NCBI GenBank assembly: GCA_037951105.1
Contig: JBAMJV010001285.1
Span: forward strand, 154,888 to 218,887
DNA: 64,000 nt
Source of the DNA: Echinarachnius parma
Lineage: Eukaryota; Echinodermata; Echinoidea; Clypeasteroida; Echinarachniidae
Reading direction: 5' to 3'
Of the stretch, positions 47,516-58,110 are shown piece by piece. The first letter of the stretch is position 1; the number at the start of each line of letters is the position of its first letter. A program made the position numbers and the translations under genes. The notes under the pieces were generated by a model. That model was not told the DNA's origin, searched no databases, and saw only the letters and a list, made by a program, of their open reading frames with translations.

Positions 47516-47670
47516 AACCTGCTCTAAGGAACACCTGTGTATAAAGACCACTATTTATGTACACCTCAATTTCAAGCAGTTTACAAGTTTACGCGTAAAT
47601 GAACCTGTCTAGAAAATCCACCTGCTCATTATGACCACTCTTTATACCTCCCTTCCTTGGACGGTCTTTA
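47516..47670. repeat. decayed GACCAC repeat
   Basis: AACCTGCTCTAAGGAACACC, TATAAAGACCACTATTTAT and ATTATGACCACTCTTTATAC resemble the TATAGTGGCCACC family at 17118, weakly. Confidence 0.35.
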
Positions 47671-47829
47671 TAGACTTGTTTGACTTGTAAGTCAAATTGA
47701 GCCAAGCTTTCGACCCAAGCATACCCTTTATCAGGGCAAAATAAAGGAACAAGTAACTCAATCAAACATGGAACTAATGTATAGTACATAAAACGAGCAA
47801 AGTGTTTGACTTTTTAGAAAATATTGATG

Positions 47830-48085
47830 GATTAATGTTCTTTTTTGAAAAAGAATGTGTTAGGCGCTGAATGTACGCAGTGATGAATTCATGTTCTGTT
47901 TGAGAATGCGTTAGGCACAGTTGTGTGAGCGAGAAGCCTGGTAAAGAAGGCTAGTGAATGTTGTTTCGCAGCGATGAATTCATGTCCTGGTTAAGAATGT
48001 ACACTGCTGGATGAAAGAAAAGAAAAAGAAAAAAGTGAAAAGCCTGGTGCATGAGGCTAGGGAATGTTGTGCGCAGTTGGCAGTG
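47830..48085. repeat. degenerate direct repeat, about 80-110 bp
   Basis: CAG(T/C)GATGAATTCATGT(T/C)CTG occurs at about 47878 and 47969, and GCCTGGT..A..AGGCTAG(T/G)GAATGTTGT at about 47937 and 48043. A frame at 48011-48301 starts inside the repeat and is not accepted as a gene. Confidence 0.55.
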
Positions 48086-48285
48086 ACCTTTAGTGCCAAC
48101 CCTATGGGAGATCATGACACATTAAGTCGATTAAGGAGATTTCCTCCTAGTACCGGAGCCTTTGCTCTGCTAGAAACTGGCAAGTCAAGCCTAGCCTACC
48201 CCGTGCGCTCTACAGTATATAGCTGCTCTTTTACTCTGCTCAGACGAAGCATGAACACAACACATACTAGTACTAGTAGTAGTAG

Positions 48286-48324
48286 TACCAAGGAGGTATA
48301 AGCTAACCTTATACCTCCTTGGTA
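48286..48324. repeat. perfect 17-bp hairpin
   Basis: TACCAAGGAGGTATAAG, loop CTAAC, then CTTATACCTCCTTGGTA. The stem is too short for a microRNA precursor. No partner copy seen. Confidence 0.85.
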
Positions 48325-48653
48325 GAACGTAGCTGAGATATTTATGCGCTTTAATGACATGCGTGTTGATTGCATACTTGGGCATATACATGTATCTACA
48401 TGTACGTAGTATATGAACTTAATGTACTTTAATGTTAGCTTTAGAATGTATTGTATACAATGTGCTACATTTATTGTTTCAATTCAATTATGGCTGGTAT
48501 TAAACAATAAATACTGAATTGCTTCCATGGCTCTAAATAAGCACTGGTCCAGCTGGCCCAGGACCACCGAAAATGAGCTACAATGGTCACCAACATTGCA
48601 TTAATGCCCACATTATTTACCCAGCTTAACAACCAAGGACCGAAACAAAGTTA

Positions 48654-49067
48654 TTAAAGGGTACCACCACCCAAAAATAATATTCTTATTAAAGAAAGGT
48701 AACATCTTTAGTATAACATTCCATCAACAAGTTCACAAAAATATGTGTCCAGAAAGAAAAAAAATAATTGGAAAACGCATCACCATTCTAAAGCGGTCTG
48801 AATTGCGAAGACTAATGTGTGCAGAGCGAACGAATCGCCCGGGAATCTATTGTCTACAAACGTACGCGTGAATAGCATTGGCGCACTCGCAAATGGTTGG
48901 CCTGTATGGAACCAGGAAATAGTAGTGGTTCCGTAAGTGGTGGAAATTAATTGCTTTGTTTATGAATTACACAACCCTTTGCAAAATGTTGGGTATCTAT
49001 TTGATATCACAAAACGGTACCAAAACATATAATAATGTGTTGTTCTTTGCCTGGTGGTCCCCTTTAA
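48654..49067 (-). mobile_element. MITE family D, inverted copy
   Basis: Begins TTAAAGGGTACCACCACCCA, then AAAATAATATTCTTATT (compare the right end of 14642-15069), and ends CTGGTGGTCCCCTTTAA, matching that element's left end. The interior (GAATTACACAACCCTTTGCA, GGTATCTATTTGATATCA) is colinear. Confidence 0.75.
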
Positions 49068-49149
49068 TGTCTGTCCTCATGTTGGGCCACCAAAACTTGA
49101 TACGATTTGATTTGACTTGCCTTTAAATACTAACTAGGTTATTTATAAG

Positions 49150-49196
49150 AATTTTATAATATGAAAATATAATTTTTGGGTGGTAGTTCCCTTTAA
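49150..49196 (+). mobile_element. MITE family D, terminal fragment
   Basis: GAATTTTATAATATGAAAAT and TTTTTGGGTGGTAGTTCCCT then TTAA repeat the family's right terminus only. Confidence 0.55.
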
Positions 49197-49660
49197 ATAT
49201 GTGAACTTATAATGCCCATGGATATCTTCAAAACATTGACAAGTGCAGGGTTTTGCTATATATCCGTTCAGATAGGATAAATTATTTGTGTGTTTCTTCC
49301 ATCGCATGTCGTTCATATGTACTGCGCATCCCCTGTACTACTATGGTACCCTTTGTATATGACAATGTTTGTGATATTCATATATAATATGCCCCTTCTA
49401 CCGTAACGTTCGACGAGCAAATCGGATCATGCAAATGGAAAATGGGGATTACTTATAAATGGATGAAGATGATTTTGGAATGATCTAGGGGAGGAGCATT
49501 ATTAAAGTAAAGGGTATGGAAAGTAATGTTCGTCTGAGGGTATAAACTACATTTATGTCAAGTGTGCTTTGAGCATCTCCCCCCCCCCCCCCCAAAAAAA
49601 AAGGGGGTGGGATGGGGAACAGAGTGAAGTAAAGGGCATTGGAAATAGTATTTGCTTGTT
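49197..49660. other. unassigned DNA with a C/A/G run
   Basis: TTGACAAGTGCAGGGTTTTG near 49239 resembles a terminus of the element at 57179. A run of about 15 C, 9 A and then GGGGG lies at 49579-49608. Nothing else supported. Confidence 0.4.
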
Positions 49661-50081
49661 TTAAAGGGAAAGTTTCCCCATCATCTATTTACCTTTGATT
49701 CATTTCTCTACACATTAAAACATAATTTAAGGTAAATATGTCCAATGTTTGCCCTCTGAACAAAGGAGGGGCATCATTCAAAGTCAATCGCTGTATGGGC
49801 TAATCCCATTCATCGCGTATAGCGTGGAGGCTGCCTTTATATTTTTTGAAACCCGGATTTTGAATTGTTCGCGCCGAAATGCTACGTCAAACCCGAACAA
49901 ATAAGCTCCGCCTCTTTTTGTTAGCTCTCGCAGCTCGCGGGGTTTGTGCACAAACACAAGGCAAAACGTGAGCTAACAAAAAGGGTAGTTCGGGTTTGAC
50001 GTCACATTTTAGAGCGATCCGCTTTAATGTTTAGAGAACATAATGAAAGGTGATTATATGTTGGGGAAAATGTCCCTTTAA
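49661..50081. mobile_element. MITE family B (TTAA-AGGGAAAGTTTCCCC)
   Basis: A 421-bp element with about 60-bp TIRs: TTAAAGGGAAAGTTTCCCCA at the left, and the reverse complement of the right end reads TTAAAGGGACATTTTCCCCA; both continue with xACCTTTxATTxxxTxCTCT(A)xACATTAAA. The GC-rich middle carries a second inverted pair (GTCAAACCCGAACAAATAAG / GTAGTTCGGGTTTGACGTCA). Non-coding. Confidence 0.85.
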
Positions 50082-51160
50082 GGATTTAAATTACAATTAG
50101 GGGAATTGTGCTTTGTGTACCCCTCTACCCAAATAAAAAAAAAGGGACAATTATTAATTTTCTTGTCCACTTGACTTGGGATAGTAGGGTAGAAGGGAAC
50201 ACAGAATCTTGTTTACAAGTGTAAATATATAGTTTTATTTTATTGATTTGATTTAATAATTATTTAGAAATGACATTTTATCAAAAGGATATTTTCTCAA
50301 AAGGATATGTACAACAGTTCTAACATGAAGGAACTCCCCCATTCAAATTTGGTCTAAGAATACTACTTTTGTATTTGATTGATTTGATTTGTTTTGTTCA
50401 AACAATAATATATATGTACAACAGTAATTAGAATGAATGTTTAAATTTAGGTACTCCTCCATTAAAATTTGGTCTTATAGAAAAATTATGCTGTTTGTAT
50501 TGCACCAATTATGCAAAAAAAAGAAGAAAAAAAATCAATCCCCGTTCATGGAATCCATGAAATAACGGGCAAATGTTGCCATGTGACAGTTTCATGTACA
50601 GACTGAAAGGTTGACAAACTTTAGCAGTTGGCAGGTTAGGAGTTCACGTTCATGTCTCACATGACAGTTTTACGAGGAGGTCCCTGATTGCCGGGCTGAT
50701 GCCCACGTGTGTTGAAAGTCAATGGGGGTACAGGTTGCTCGGCAGCGAGAGAGTTAAACAGGTCACAGTTGGTATTGAAAGTGATTTATTTTTGTTTTGT
50801 TGATAAAAATTGACATGAAGTAGCGATGAAGGTGTGGCAAACTGGCAGCTCGGAGAGGTCACTGGGAATTAGGGTACATGAAAAATATTTTAAAAGAGAA
50901 CAAACTTTTGGTTCTTAGGAAATCTTATTAAGTTATTTTAACCCTCTTTGTATCGTTGTTAACAATGAGAAAACTCATGTTACAGTGCTGTATTAACCCC
51001 TTCAAGATTTATTAGATTTTGTTTATATGCATTTTCCATAGACTTCAACCTGAACGGATTTGAGACTGGTTCAGAACGGGTTAATTTGTACATTTTGTTT
51101 GTGTAGCGGTACATTTGTAACACGTGCATTATGATGACCTGGGACAAAATGTCAGATGCA
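50082..51160. other. unassigned AT-rich DNA
   Basis: About 50260-50480 contains a loosely duplicated segment (TTTGATTGATTTGATTTG, CTCC(C/T)CCATT(C/A)AAATTTGGTC). No gene seen. Confidence 0.4.
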
Positions 51161-51179
51161 GGGGGGGGGGGGGGGGGGG
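51161..51179. repeat. poly(G) run
   Basis: Nineteen consecutive G. Confidence 0.9.
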
Positions 51180-51344
51180 TCCCGTGAGAGAACAGACCAG
51201 TACGTGATCACACTTGTGAGGTCTCCTTTCGTAAACAAAACTAATTAATTAGTAATTTATCGGTGTGTAGATCTGTGTTGTTGTAAATCGATATCGAGTT
51301 CATCTTTGCTTTAAAACCCGAGAGTGTTAACCATTTTTAAAGTC

Positions 51345-51542
51345 ATGGCGGGGACTCTAGGGACTACAGGAATAGTGCAAAAAGGGGAAGTGCGAAGCGA
51401 AAGTGTGAAATTGTTGAGCGGAGGATTAAATTCAAATATGAAACTTGCTGGCTGTGGCAGCTTGGCAGCTCGGTTAAAGCTAATATGTAGATCTACAGTA
51501 CTTGCAGATGAAATTCATTCAGGCAGAGATGGTATTAAATAA
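51345..51542 (+). CDS. weak small ORF candidate (65 codons)
   Basis: From the second ATG of an open frame, in good context (GTCATGG), the peptide reads MAGTLGTTGIVQKGEVRSES and continues with mixed composition to a TAA at 51540. It contains no signal peptide, membrane segment or known motif. It could be a first coding exon (a weak donor, GGTATT, occurs near the end), a short ORF, or chance; the average frame length in this DNA makes chance likely. I do not recognise it. Confidence 0.15.
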   Translation: MAGTLGTTGIVQKGEVRSESVKLLSGGLNSNMKLAGCGSLAARLKLICRSTVLADEIHSGRDGIK

Positions 51543-51932
51543 ATAGCATTATTGTTTAATTGAAATGATGTTATGAATAGATGCTGTTGCTTACAAATAT
51601 TGTTTCAAACTACTCAACATTCTTTAAAAAGTTACAATATTTGAATCTTGTAAACAAAATAATAAAACAATTATTTAATGAAGGTTCTCAATGTGACATG
51701 GATATGGATATATCGGACACTGTCAAATTTTGATAAATTATTGGATGTATGGTAATTTTTGACATAATAATAATAATAATAACAATAATGGATGCTGAAG
51801 TATTCTATGAAACAATGTTTGAAATGTGTTTATTAAATTCATGTATTAATCAAGATACATACAAATATGAGATAGTAAAATGTGAGTGAGAATATCAGAG
51901 GGTAACCAGAATTGAAGATCGACTTTAATGCT
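51543..51932. other. unassigned AT-rich DNA
   Basis: Short (ATA)n near 51764-51780. Nothing else supported. Confidence 0.4.
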
Positions 51933-52570
51933 GGAATTCTCGAGAGCAGGCTAAATTTAACAGACCGTTAAATTTAGCCCATGGTTTTGATGGACTGCTG
52001 CATGTTAACTCTTACACCTACAGGCCATGCGTGTTTACTACTTAATGCGCTCATGTTTAATAATACAAACACACACAAAACTTTTGCTAAAGTAACCAAC
52101 TGTGACGCTTATTATCTTAGGCTAATTTAGCAGGAAGATCGATAGTGGTGAAAGTGTGATGAAAACTGATGATATTGGCCGACTTTAAAGGGATCTAGTA
52201 GCTTTGTTGACATGGACAAAAAGTGATGAACGTTTGATCAAATGTGAGAAACCAAAACCTGATCCATGCTTGTATTGTTAATACGAATACAATGAGGTAT
52301 GAGAAAACCACTAGATTTCTAATAAGTATTTAGTTTTGTGGATTTGGACAATGTTACTAGGTCCCTTTAAAGGCTTATTTGCCTTTTTATCTTGATTTGA
52401 ATATACAGAGTCATTATACTAGGGGGAAACTCCCAGGACCCCACATGTTGAAACCAAGTGTAGAGAGGGTTGACAATTCAGGAAAAGTGGACGAGAAAAA
52501 TCGTCACAAAGGACTCATAAAATGACACGTGTTAGCCTCTAGGCTAAATTTAACACGCTCTTGAGAATTG
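51933..52570. mobile_element. TIR element GAATTCTC(G/A)AGAGC, carrying a nested MITE-A
   Basis: GAATTCTCGAGAGCAGGC at the left is an inverted match to GCTCTTGAGAATTG at the right; both sit next to GGCTAAATTTAAC words. At 51949-51979 GGCTAAATTTAAC and its complement form a hairpin with a 5-nt loop. The deleted MITE-A copy at 52185 lies inside. Confidence 0.5.
52185..52370 (+). mobile_element. MITE family A, internally deleted copy
   Basis: TTAAAGGGATCTAGTAGCTT to ATGTTACTAGGTCCCTTTAA, only 186 bp; the middle of the family is missing, with both termini intact. Confidence 0.85.
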
Positions 52571-53388
52571 TGTAATTGAGTATATTATTATTATTATCAT
52601 TTAAAAAAAACAAAACTGTTTCTGATGATCTCAAGTTAGTTGTTGATGTGTTAATTAATGACAATATATTTTTAAAGTGATATAGTAACCCTGGAGCAAA
52701 GAAAATCAATGGGCAGTAAAGGTCATATTTTTAATTATTTGTTTTTACTAATTAAACAATTTTCTTGTTTGAAACTTTCACACATCATTCAGAAGAATCT
52801 TTATGCAGTGATGTAGTCTCAAATACCATTAAATTGGAAAGTAGGCTTTCAAAATTTATTAATGGATCACTTTAACTTGCCACTTTGATTTGCACATAGT
52901 TAATTTCTCATGTGCCTGTGGTTGTTTATATCTAAAAATAATATTTTGTCTGTCTGTTGTCTTGTTTTCTGCGATCAGAGAAAGAAAATTTGTGTAACAT
53001 TTGTCGCCGTGGTGTCTCTGCGGTTTCATGCATAAATGGTTAACCTTGACATTTTTTGAGTCTGGGTTTTAATAGCAAAGCTATGCTCCGGAGAGAGACT
53101 TTGCCACACAGTTCTAGAAGGGATTTTGTTTTTTGTTCTCTTCTATTTTCACGGAACTCGATACAAGTTTTCAATTAAACAATTCAAGCTTTGGTAACAG
53201 CTCAACATTAGCTGCAGGGAAATAATACAATTTAATTTTCTGGGGCTACTTTTCAAGCTTGCCTGTGCATGCCCTAAAATCACATTCAGTCTCAGAAATG
53301 TGCATTACGTTGTACTCTACATAAAAATGAGATATTACAGAGCTCAATTTGGGGTTTGATAATTGTCTAATTTTGCCATTTTGAGGCA
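52571..53388. other. unassigned AT-rich DNA
   Basis: TGGGGCTACTTTTCAAGCTTG near 53240 resembles sequence beside MITE-A copies at 12316. Otherwise nothing. Confidence 0.4.
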
Positions 53389-53730
53389 TTAAAGAGATCT
53401 AGTAACTTTGATGACATATGCAAAAAGTGATGAGTGGTTGATACGATGTATACTGTTGTTATCTCATATGTCCACAGGGTGTTTTCAAGTTAAATGGACG
53501 TTACATATAATATGCAATGCAGGAATTGCACAGTGATATTCACTAACTCATTGCACTCACTTTGTACACGGTTTTCGCGGTCTAGTGGATAATTCAACAT
53601 CTGAACACTTCAATACTAAATATCTTTTTAACGAAAAGAAAATTTAAAAAACCGAAACCTGTCCCATGCTTTTATTGTTAATACGAATAAAACAAGGCAT
53701 GAGGGAACCGCTCTCTTTGAGGATTTGGAC
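53389..53730 (+). mobile_element. MITE family A, damaged copy
   Basis: TTAAAGAGATCTAGTAACTT at the left; the family can be followed to CTCTTTGAGGATTTGGAC, where the last 20 or so bases of the terminus are lost. Confidence 0.75.
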
Positions 53731-54249
53731 TTGCCACAAGCCCTCATGAATTTTTTAGCAGCGTCAGTGCTAGTAGTATGTAGGTGAAGGGTGGTGTTAC
53801 TAGTAGAAAAGGAAGCAGTGGTAGTACATTGTAGTTGTCAGAAATAACCTGACTCGACATGGGGTTTTCTTTTATAAATATAACTTTGTACTATCACCCC
53901 ATTCCGAGTTGGTAATGTAAAGTGTTTGTACTGTGTTGGTGAGATTCTGCCATCGAGCCTGTACTTTAGCAGCAGGCTAGATTTCAGCTGCACATACATA
54001 TATGGGAGATTCGCGATGCGCCGTTCGCGTTATCTTTGTCGTAACTCACCATTTTTGCTTAAAAGCAAGTCAAATTGAATTTGCTTTTTAACAGGTATGG
54101 TATTATGTTTAAGAACCAAACAAATATAGAAATTTATAGAATAATAGATTACACAGCATGTTGAATGTGTAGTAATTGTAAGATTACGAAAAAATAACAA
54201 ATGCTATATATACATGTATATGGCTAATTGCAAAAAAGCTGAATTATAT
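53731..54249. other. unassigned DNA
   Basis: Repeat-poor, no exon signal recognised. Confidence 0.4.
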
Positions 54250-54760
54250 TAGTTCAACGGAGCAATGACGTGAATTACCCATCATCCATTGCGGTCTAGC
54301 CACTCTTTGTGTACATTTGCTTCATTATCCGCGAGCCTTTTGTTTGCATTTTTTTTTGCATTTTTTGTTGTTGTCTGTAATGAGGAGCACATTTCTCAGC
54401 GGCGCTGCATATAATCCCCTTTATGAATTGTCAAGGTCACTGCCGATATTCTTTCCCAGTTTTTCATGGCCTCTCTGATTACTCAAATTAATACAGCTGA
54501 TAGTACCATTGTTGGTTTTTCGTCTAAACCATTTGAGCTCGCAGAGAGAGAGAGAATGCGCAGCCATTATTTTTGCGTGACCCAGAAATTTTGCCATTGG
54601 GATTGTCTATAGTTTTGTCCTCTTGTTTTTGTATCGTCTAATTGAGACTCATACTTTACCATAATTTTAATTAATTTGTTATTACATTCAAGGTCACACG
54701 TCTGTCTTTTCTAATTACGTTCTGATTTTTCTCCACCAAAACTCTGTATTAATATACACA
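54250..54760. promoter_or_regulatory. repeat-poor stretch with clustered candidate factor sites
   Basis: Contains TCAAGGTCA at 54431-54439 and TTCAAGGTCA near 54688 (extended half-sites of the ERR/SF-1/FTZ-F1 type), homeodomain-like TTAATTAATTTG and CTAATTACG, and TCTCAGCGGCGCTGCATATA near 54393. The last echoes TCTCAGCGGCGTTGTATTTA near 46374. Enhancer function is inferred only from this clustering and from the absence of repeats. Confidence 0.2.
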
Positions 54761-54956
54761 AGCTTCATATCAATACATGAAACAACTATGTACAGAAAAC
54801 ATGAGGAACCATAATTTAATATTTGATTCATTAGATTGAATAAAAAACACGAAAATTAATATAGGTATAATTATTTAGACAAAATACCTAATCCAACTTT
54901 GATAGTTTCATTCTAAAAAGGAAAGCAATACATGATTAAATATAATCTGAAGGTAC

Positions 54957-55108
54957 CTGTAAACAATAAAAAATAATAATGTTGATTTATATAGCGCCTA
55001 TTTGTGATTGATCATCATCTCTATTAGCGCTTTACATTGATATTAATACCTCGGTCATCAGAAACATACACACAGTCAACCTGCGCTTTAAGTGTGAAGG
55101 TATTACAT
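54957..55108. repeat. dispersed AGCGC(C)/GCGCTTTACA repeat
   Basis: TTTATATAGCGCCTATTTGT, TTAGCGCTTTACATTGATAT and CATACACACAGTCAACCTG recall the repeats at 56590-56710 and 62690-62830. Such tails are frequent in SINE- or MITE-type repeats of marine animals; class undecided. Confidence 0.5.
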
Positions 55109-55494
55109 TTAAAGGGATCTAGTAACGTTGTTGACATAAATGTGCAAAAAGTGATGAATGGTTGAGAAAATGTCTTTTTGTGATATATTATGTCCACTAG
55201 GTGTGAAAATTTTGACATGCTAAATGGATGTTATATAGCCAAGTTGTGAGTGAGAAGGCAAAGTGATATTCGCTATCTCATTGCACTGACTTTGTACACA
55301 GTTATAACTTTCCAGTGGATAATAAACAATCCGAACACTTCAATAGTTAAAATCTTTTTGACGAAAGGGAAATTTGAAGAACCGAAAGCTGTTCCATTCT
55401 TCTATCAATAATACCAATACCAATACAACAAGGTATGAGAAAACCACTAGAGTAAGTTTGTTTGGATTTGGACAATGTTACTAGATCCCTTTAA
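55109..55494 (+). mobile_element. MITE family A, full copy
   Basis: TTAAAGGGATCTAGTAACGT to ATGTTACTAGATCCCTTTAA, 386 bp. Confidence 0.85.
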
Positions 55495-55569
55495 TTTCAT
55501 ATATATTTGTAAAAAATAAATTACATGTGTAAATATGGGTGTGGGTATATAGAAATAATTCATCCTACC

Positions 55570-56432
55570 CATTTTCCTCCCTTTGATACATTATCTATCC
55601 CCTATCAGTCTCTGTTTTTCTGTCTGTCTCCTTCTCTTTCCTTTTCTCTCTCCTCTCACTTTCTCTCTTCACCCCTCTCTCCGTCTCCCTTTTATATATC
55701 TATCCCTATCAGTCTCTGTTTTTCTGTCTGTCTCCTTCTCTTTCCTTTTCTCTCTCCTCTCGCTTTCTCTCTTCACCCCTCTCTCCGTCTCCCTTTTATA
55801 TCTATCCCCTATCAGTTTCTGTTTTTCTGTCTCTCTCCTTCTTTCTTTTTCTCTCCCCTCTCACTTTCTCTCTTTACCCCTCTCTCCGTCTCCCTTTTAT
55901 ATATCTATCCCCTATCAGTCTCTGGTTTTCTGTCTCTCTCCTTCTTTTTTTTTCTCTCCCCTTCTTTCTTTTTCTCTCCCCTTCTTTCTTTTTCTCTCCC
56001 CTTCTTTCTTTTTCTCTCCCCTTCTTCTTTTTCTCTCGCCTTCTTTCTTTTTCTCTCCCCTCTCGCTTTCTCTCTTTACCCCTCTCTCCGTCTCCCTTTT
56101 ATATATCTATCCCTATCAGTCTCTGTTTTCTGTCTCTCTCCTTCTTTCTTTTTCTCTCCCCTTTCTTTTTCTCTCCCCTTCTTTCCTTTTCTCTCTCCTC
56201 TCGCTTTCTCTCTTTACCCCTCTCTCCGTCTCCTTTTTATATATCTATCCCCTATCAGTGTCTGTCTTTCTGTCTCTCTCCTTCTTTCTCTGTCTCTCTC
56301 CTTCTTTCTCTTTCTCTCTCCTTCTTTCTCTTTCTCTCCCCTCTCGCTTTCTCTCTTTACCCCCCTCTCCATTTCTCTTTACCCCTCTCTCCATTTCTCT
56401 TTACCCCTCTCTCCGCCCGTCCCCGAAGTGTC
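55570..56432. repeat. pyrimidine-rich tandem repeat
   Basis: CTCTCTCCGTCTCCCTTTTA, TATCTATCCCCTATCAGT, CTGTTTTTCTGTCT and TTTCTTTTTCTCTCCCCTTC recur; a longer period of about 115-125 bp is visible for the first four blocks and a 19-20-bp TTTCTCTCCCCTTCTTTCTT period within. Frames of 316 and 291 residues (Ser/Leu/Phe/Pro) are artefacts. Confidence 0.85.
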
Positions 56433-56469
56433 CCATCTCTCTCAGTACATGTACATGAATCATAATGCA

Positions 56470-56710
56470 AAGTGACATGTCTTCGGGTGAGAGTGAGAAG
56501 GGCGTTAAAGTCAATTCTGGCCTAATTGAGTTTTGCATACCATCTTGTAATCCAGAGCCTTGGCACTGTATGTGCTTAGTAGGTGACTGGCTGGAATACT
56601 CCCTAGGGAGTGGAAAAATTAGCACCTTATGTGCTGAAATGATTGCAGTGTGTATCAGTTGACCAAGGTAATAATAAAAGTGTAAAGCGTTATGATACTC
56701 GCATGAATAG
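56470..56710 (+). repeat. dispersed repeat with ACTCCCTAGGGAGT palindrome
   Basis: GGCTGGAATACTCCCTAGGG, GTATCAGTTGACCAAGGTAA and TGTAAAGCGT reappear in inverted order at 62690-62800. A 65-residue frame lies inside it and is rejected as a gene. Confidence 0.6.
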
Positions 56711-56730
56711 CGCAATATGAATAACAATTA

Positions 56731-56732
<2 letters not shown>

Positions 56733-56809
<77 letters not shown>
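56733..56809. repeat. ATT microsatellite
   Basis: About 25 uninterrupted ATT/TTA units. Confidence 0.95.
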
Positions 56810-57178
56810 GTGATGCCAAATTTGCAGTTGATAATTATTTCGAATTCGGGGAATATCTAGAAAAAAGAAGAAAAAAAGTGAGAGCTATATTGGGTTTCAA
56901 CAAGGCTCACCAACTTAAAAACACGATTGTCTCAAAAGTACAAAAAGTGACTTATTGCCCTTCTTACTCTCACTCAACTGTTATGTGTGTGTTGGGGGTC
57001 TAACCGCAAGTAGTGAATGTGTGTGTGTGTTATTGTTTACTATCAACCTCAAATTGAATCAAGCAGATGAATTTACCGAGTATGACAATTCAGGAAAACA
57101 TTTTTATTCGCTGAGAGGAATGTTCTTTCTCCGTGGAAATGGAGAGGTCGAGAAGGTCTCGAAGAGGGGGTGTTATTT

Positions 57179-57426
57179 GTGACTGGCTATAGCAAAACCC
57201 GGCACTTGTCGGAAATTCATGTTTTGAAGAAATGGGCATTTTAAGTTCACATAATGTGTGTAAAAGACTTATGATTGTAAAATTTAAACAATCATATCTT
57301 CGCCAGTTATTTTCCAATTAGAACAAAGCATCAAATGAAAGCTTGTGATTAGGCCTTTCTAATGGTGTGAAAATCTACATTTTGATTTGTTACCGACAAG
57401 TGCCGGGTTTTGCTATAGCCGGTCAC
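57179..57426. mobile_element. 248-bp MITE with 34-bp TIRs and ATTT duplication
   Basis: GTGACTGGCTATAGCAAAAC then CCGGCACTTGTCGG at the left, and an inverted copy with one mismatch at the right. ATTT is directly repeated outside (57175-57178 and 57427-57430). The interior is AT-rich and non-coding. Confidence 0.85.
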
Positions 57427-57474
57427 ATTTGGTCAGAGTAGGAAGTTACTAGAGTACTGCTGCGCCTTTCATAG

Positions 57475-58110
57475 AAATAGCTTGTGAGAGTTTGTTTTGC
57501 TTAAACTCTGTTACATTCTTTTATATTCTTATATATTATTTTATATATTACCAAATTGACCCCTTGGCTGCTGGAACCTGGTGGGTTATGTACAAAGTCT
57601 ATGGGGATTTTAGAATCTCGAAGGGAGAGTACTGCGCCGCCTTTCATAGAAATTGCTTGTGAGAGTTTGTTTTGCTTAAACTCTGTTACATTCTTTTATA
57701 TTCTTATATATTCTTTTATATTACCAAATTGACCCCTTGGCTGCTGGAACCTGGTGGGTTATGTACAAAGTCTATGGGGATTTTAGAATCTCGAAGGGAG
57801 AGTACTGCGCCGCCTTTCATAGAAATTGCTTGTGAGAGTTTGTTTTGCTTAAACTCTGTTACATTCTTTTATATTCTTATATATTCTTTTATATTACCAA
57901 ATTGACCCCTTGGCTGCTGGAACCTGGTGGGTTATGTACAAAGTCTATGGGGATTTTAGAATCTCGAAGGGAGAGTACTGCGCCGCCTTTCATAGAAATT
58001 GCTTGTGAGAGTTTGTTTTGCTTCAATTCTGTTACACTTTTATATTCTTATTACCAAATTAACCCCTTGCCTGCAGGAACCTGGTGGGTTATGTACAAAG
58101 TCTATGGGAA
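57475..58110. repeat. 173-bp tandem repeat, about four units
   Basis: GAGAGTTTGTTTTGCTTAAA, CCAAATTGACCCCTTGGCTG, GAACCTGGTGGGTTATGTAC and GAGAGTACTGCGCCGCCTTT recur every 173-175 bp; units 2 and 3 are almost identical. Identical frames starting at 57672 and 57845 result from this. A short remnant (ACTAGAGTACTGCGCCTTTC) lies at 58220 and a matching lead-in at 57447. Confidence 0.9.

Noticed and set aside
48286-48324. microRNA precursor
   Set aside because: The stem is only 17 bp with a 5-nt loop, too short for a Drosha/Dicer substrate.
55525-56475. 316- and 291-residue Ser/Leu/Phe/Pro frames
   Set aside because: Pyrimidine-rich tandem repeat; two frames are open at once with the same composition.
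56465-56662. 65-residue frame starting MQSDMSSGESEKG
   Set aside because: Lies in a dispersed repeat whose inverted copy is at 62690.
57475-58110. Possible duplicated small genes with identical 77-residue starts
   Set aside because: Same frame in each 173-bp tandem unit; decays with the repeat and has no independent support.
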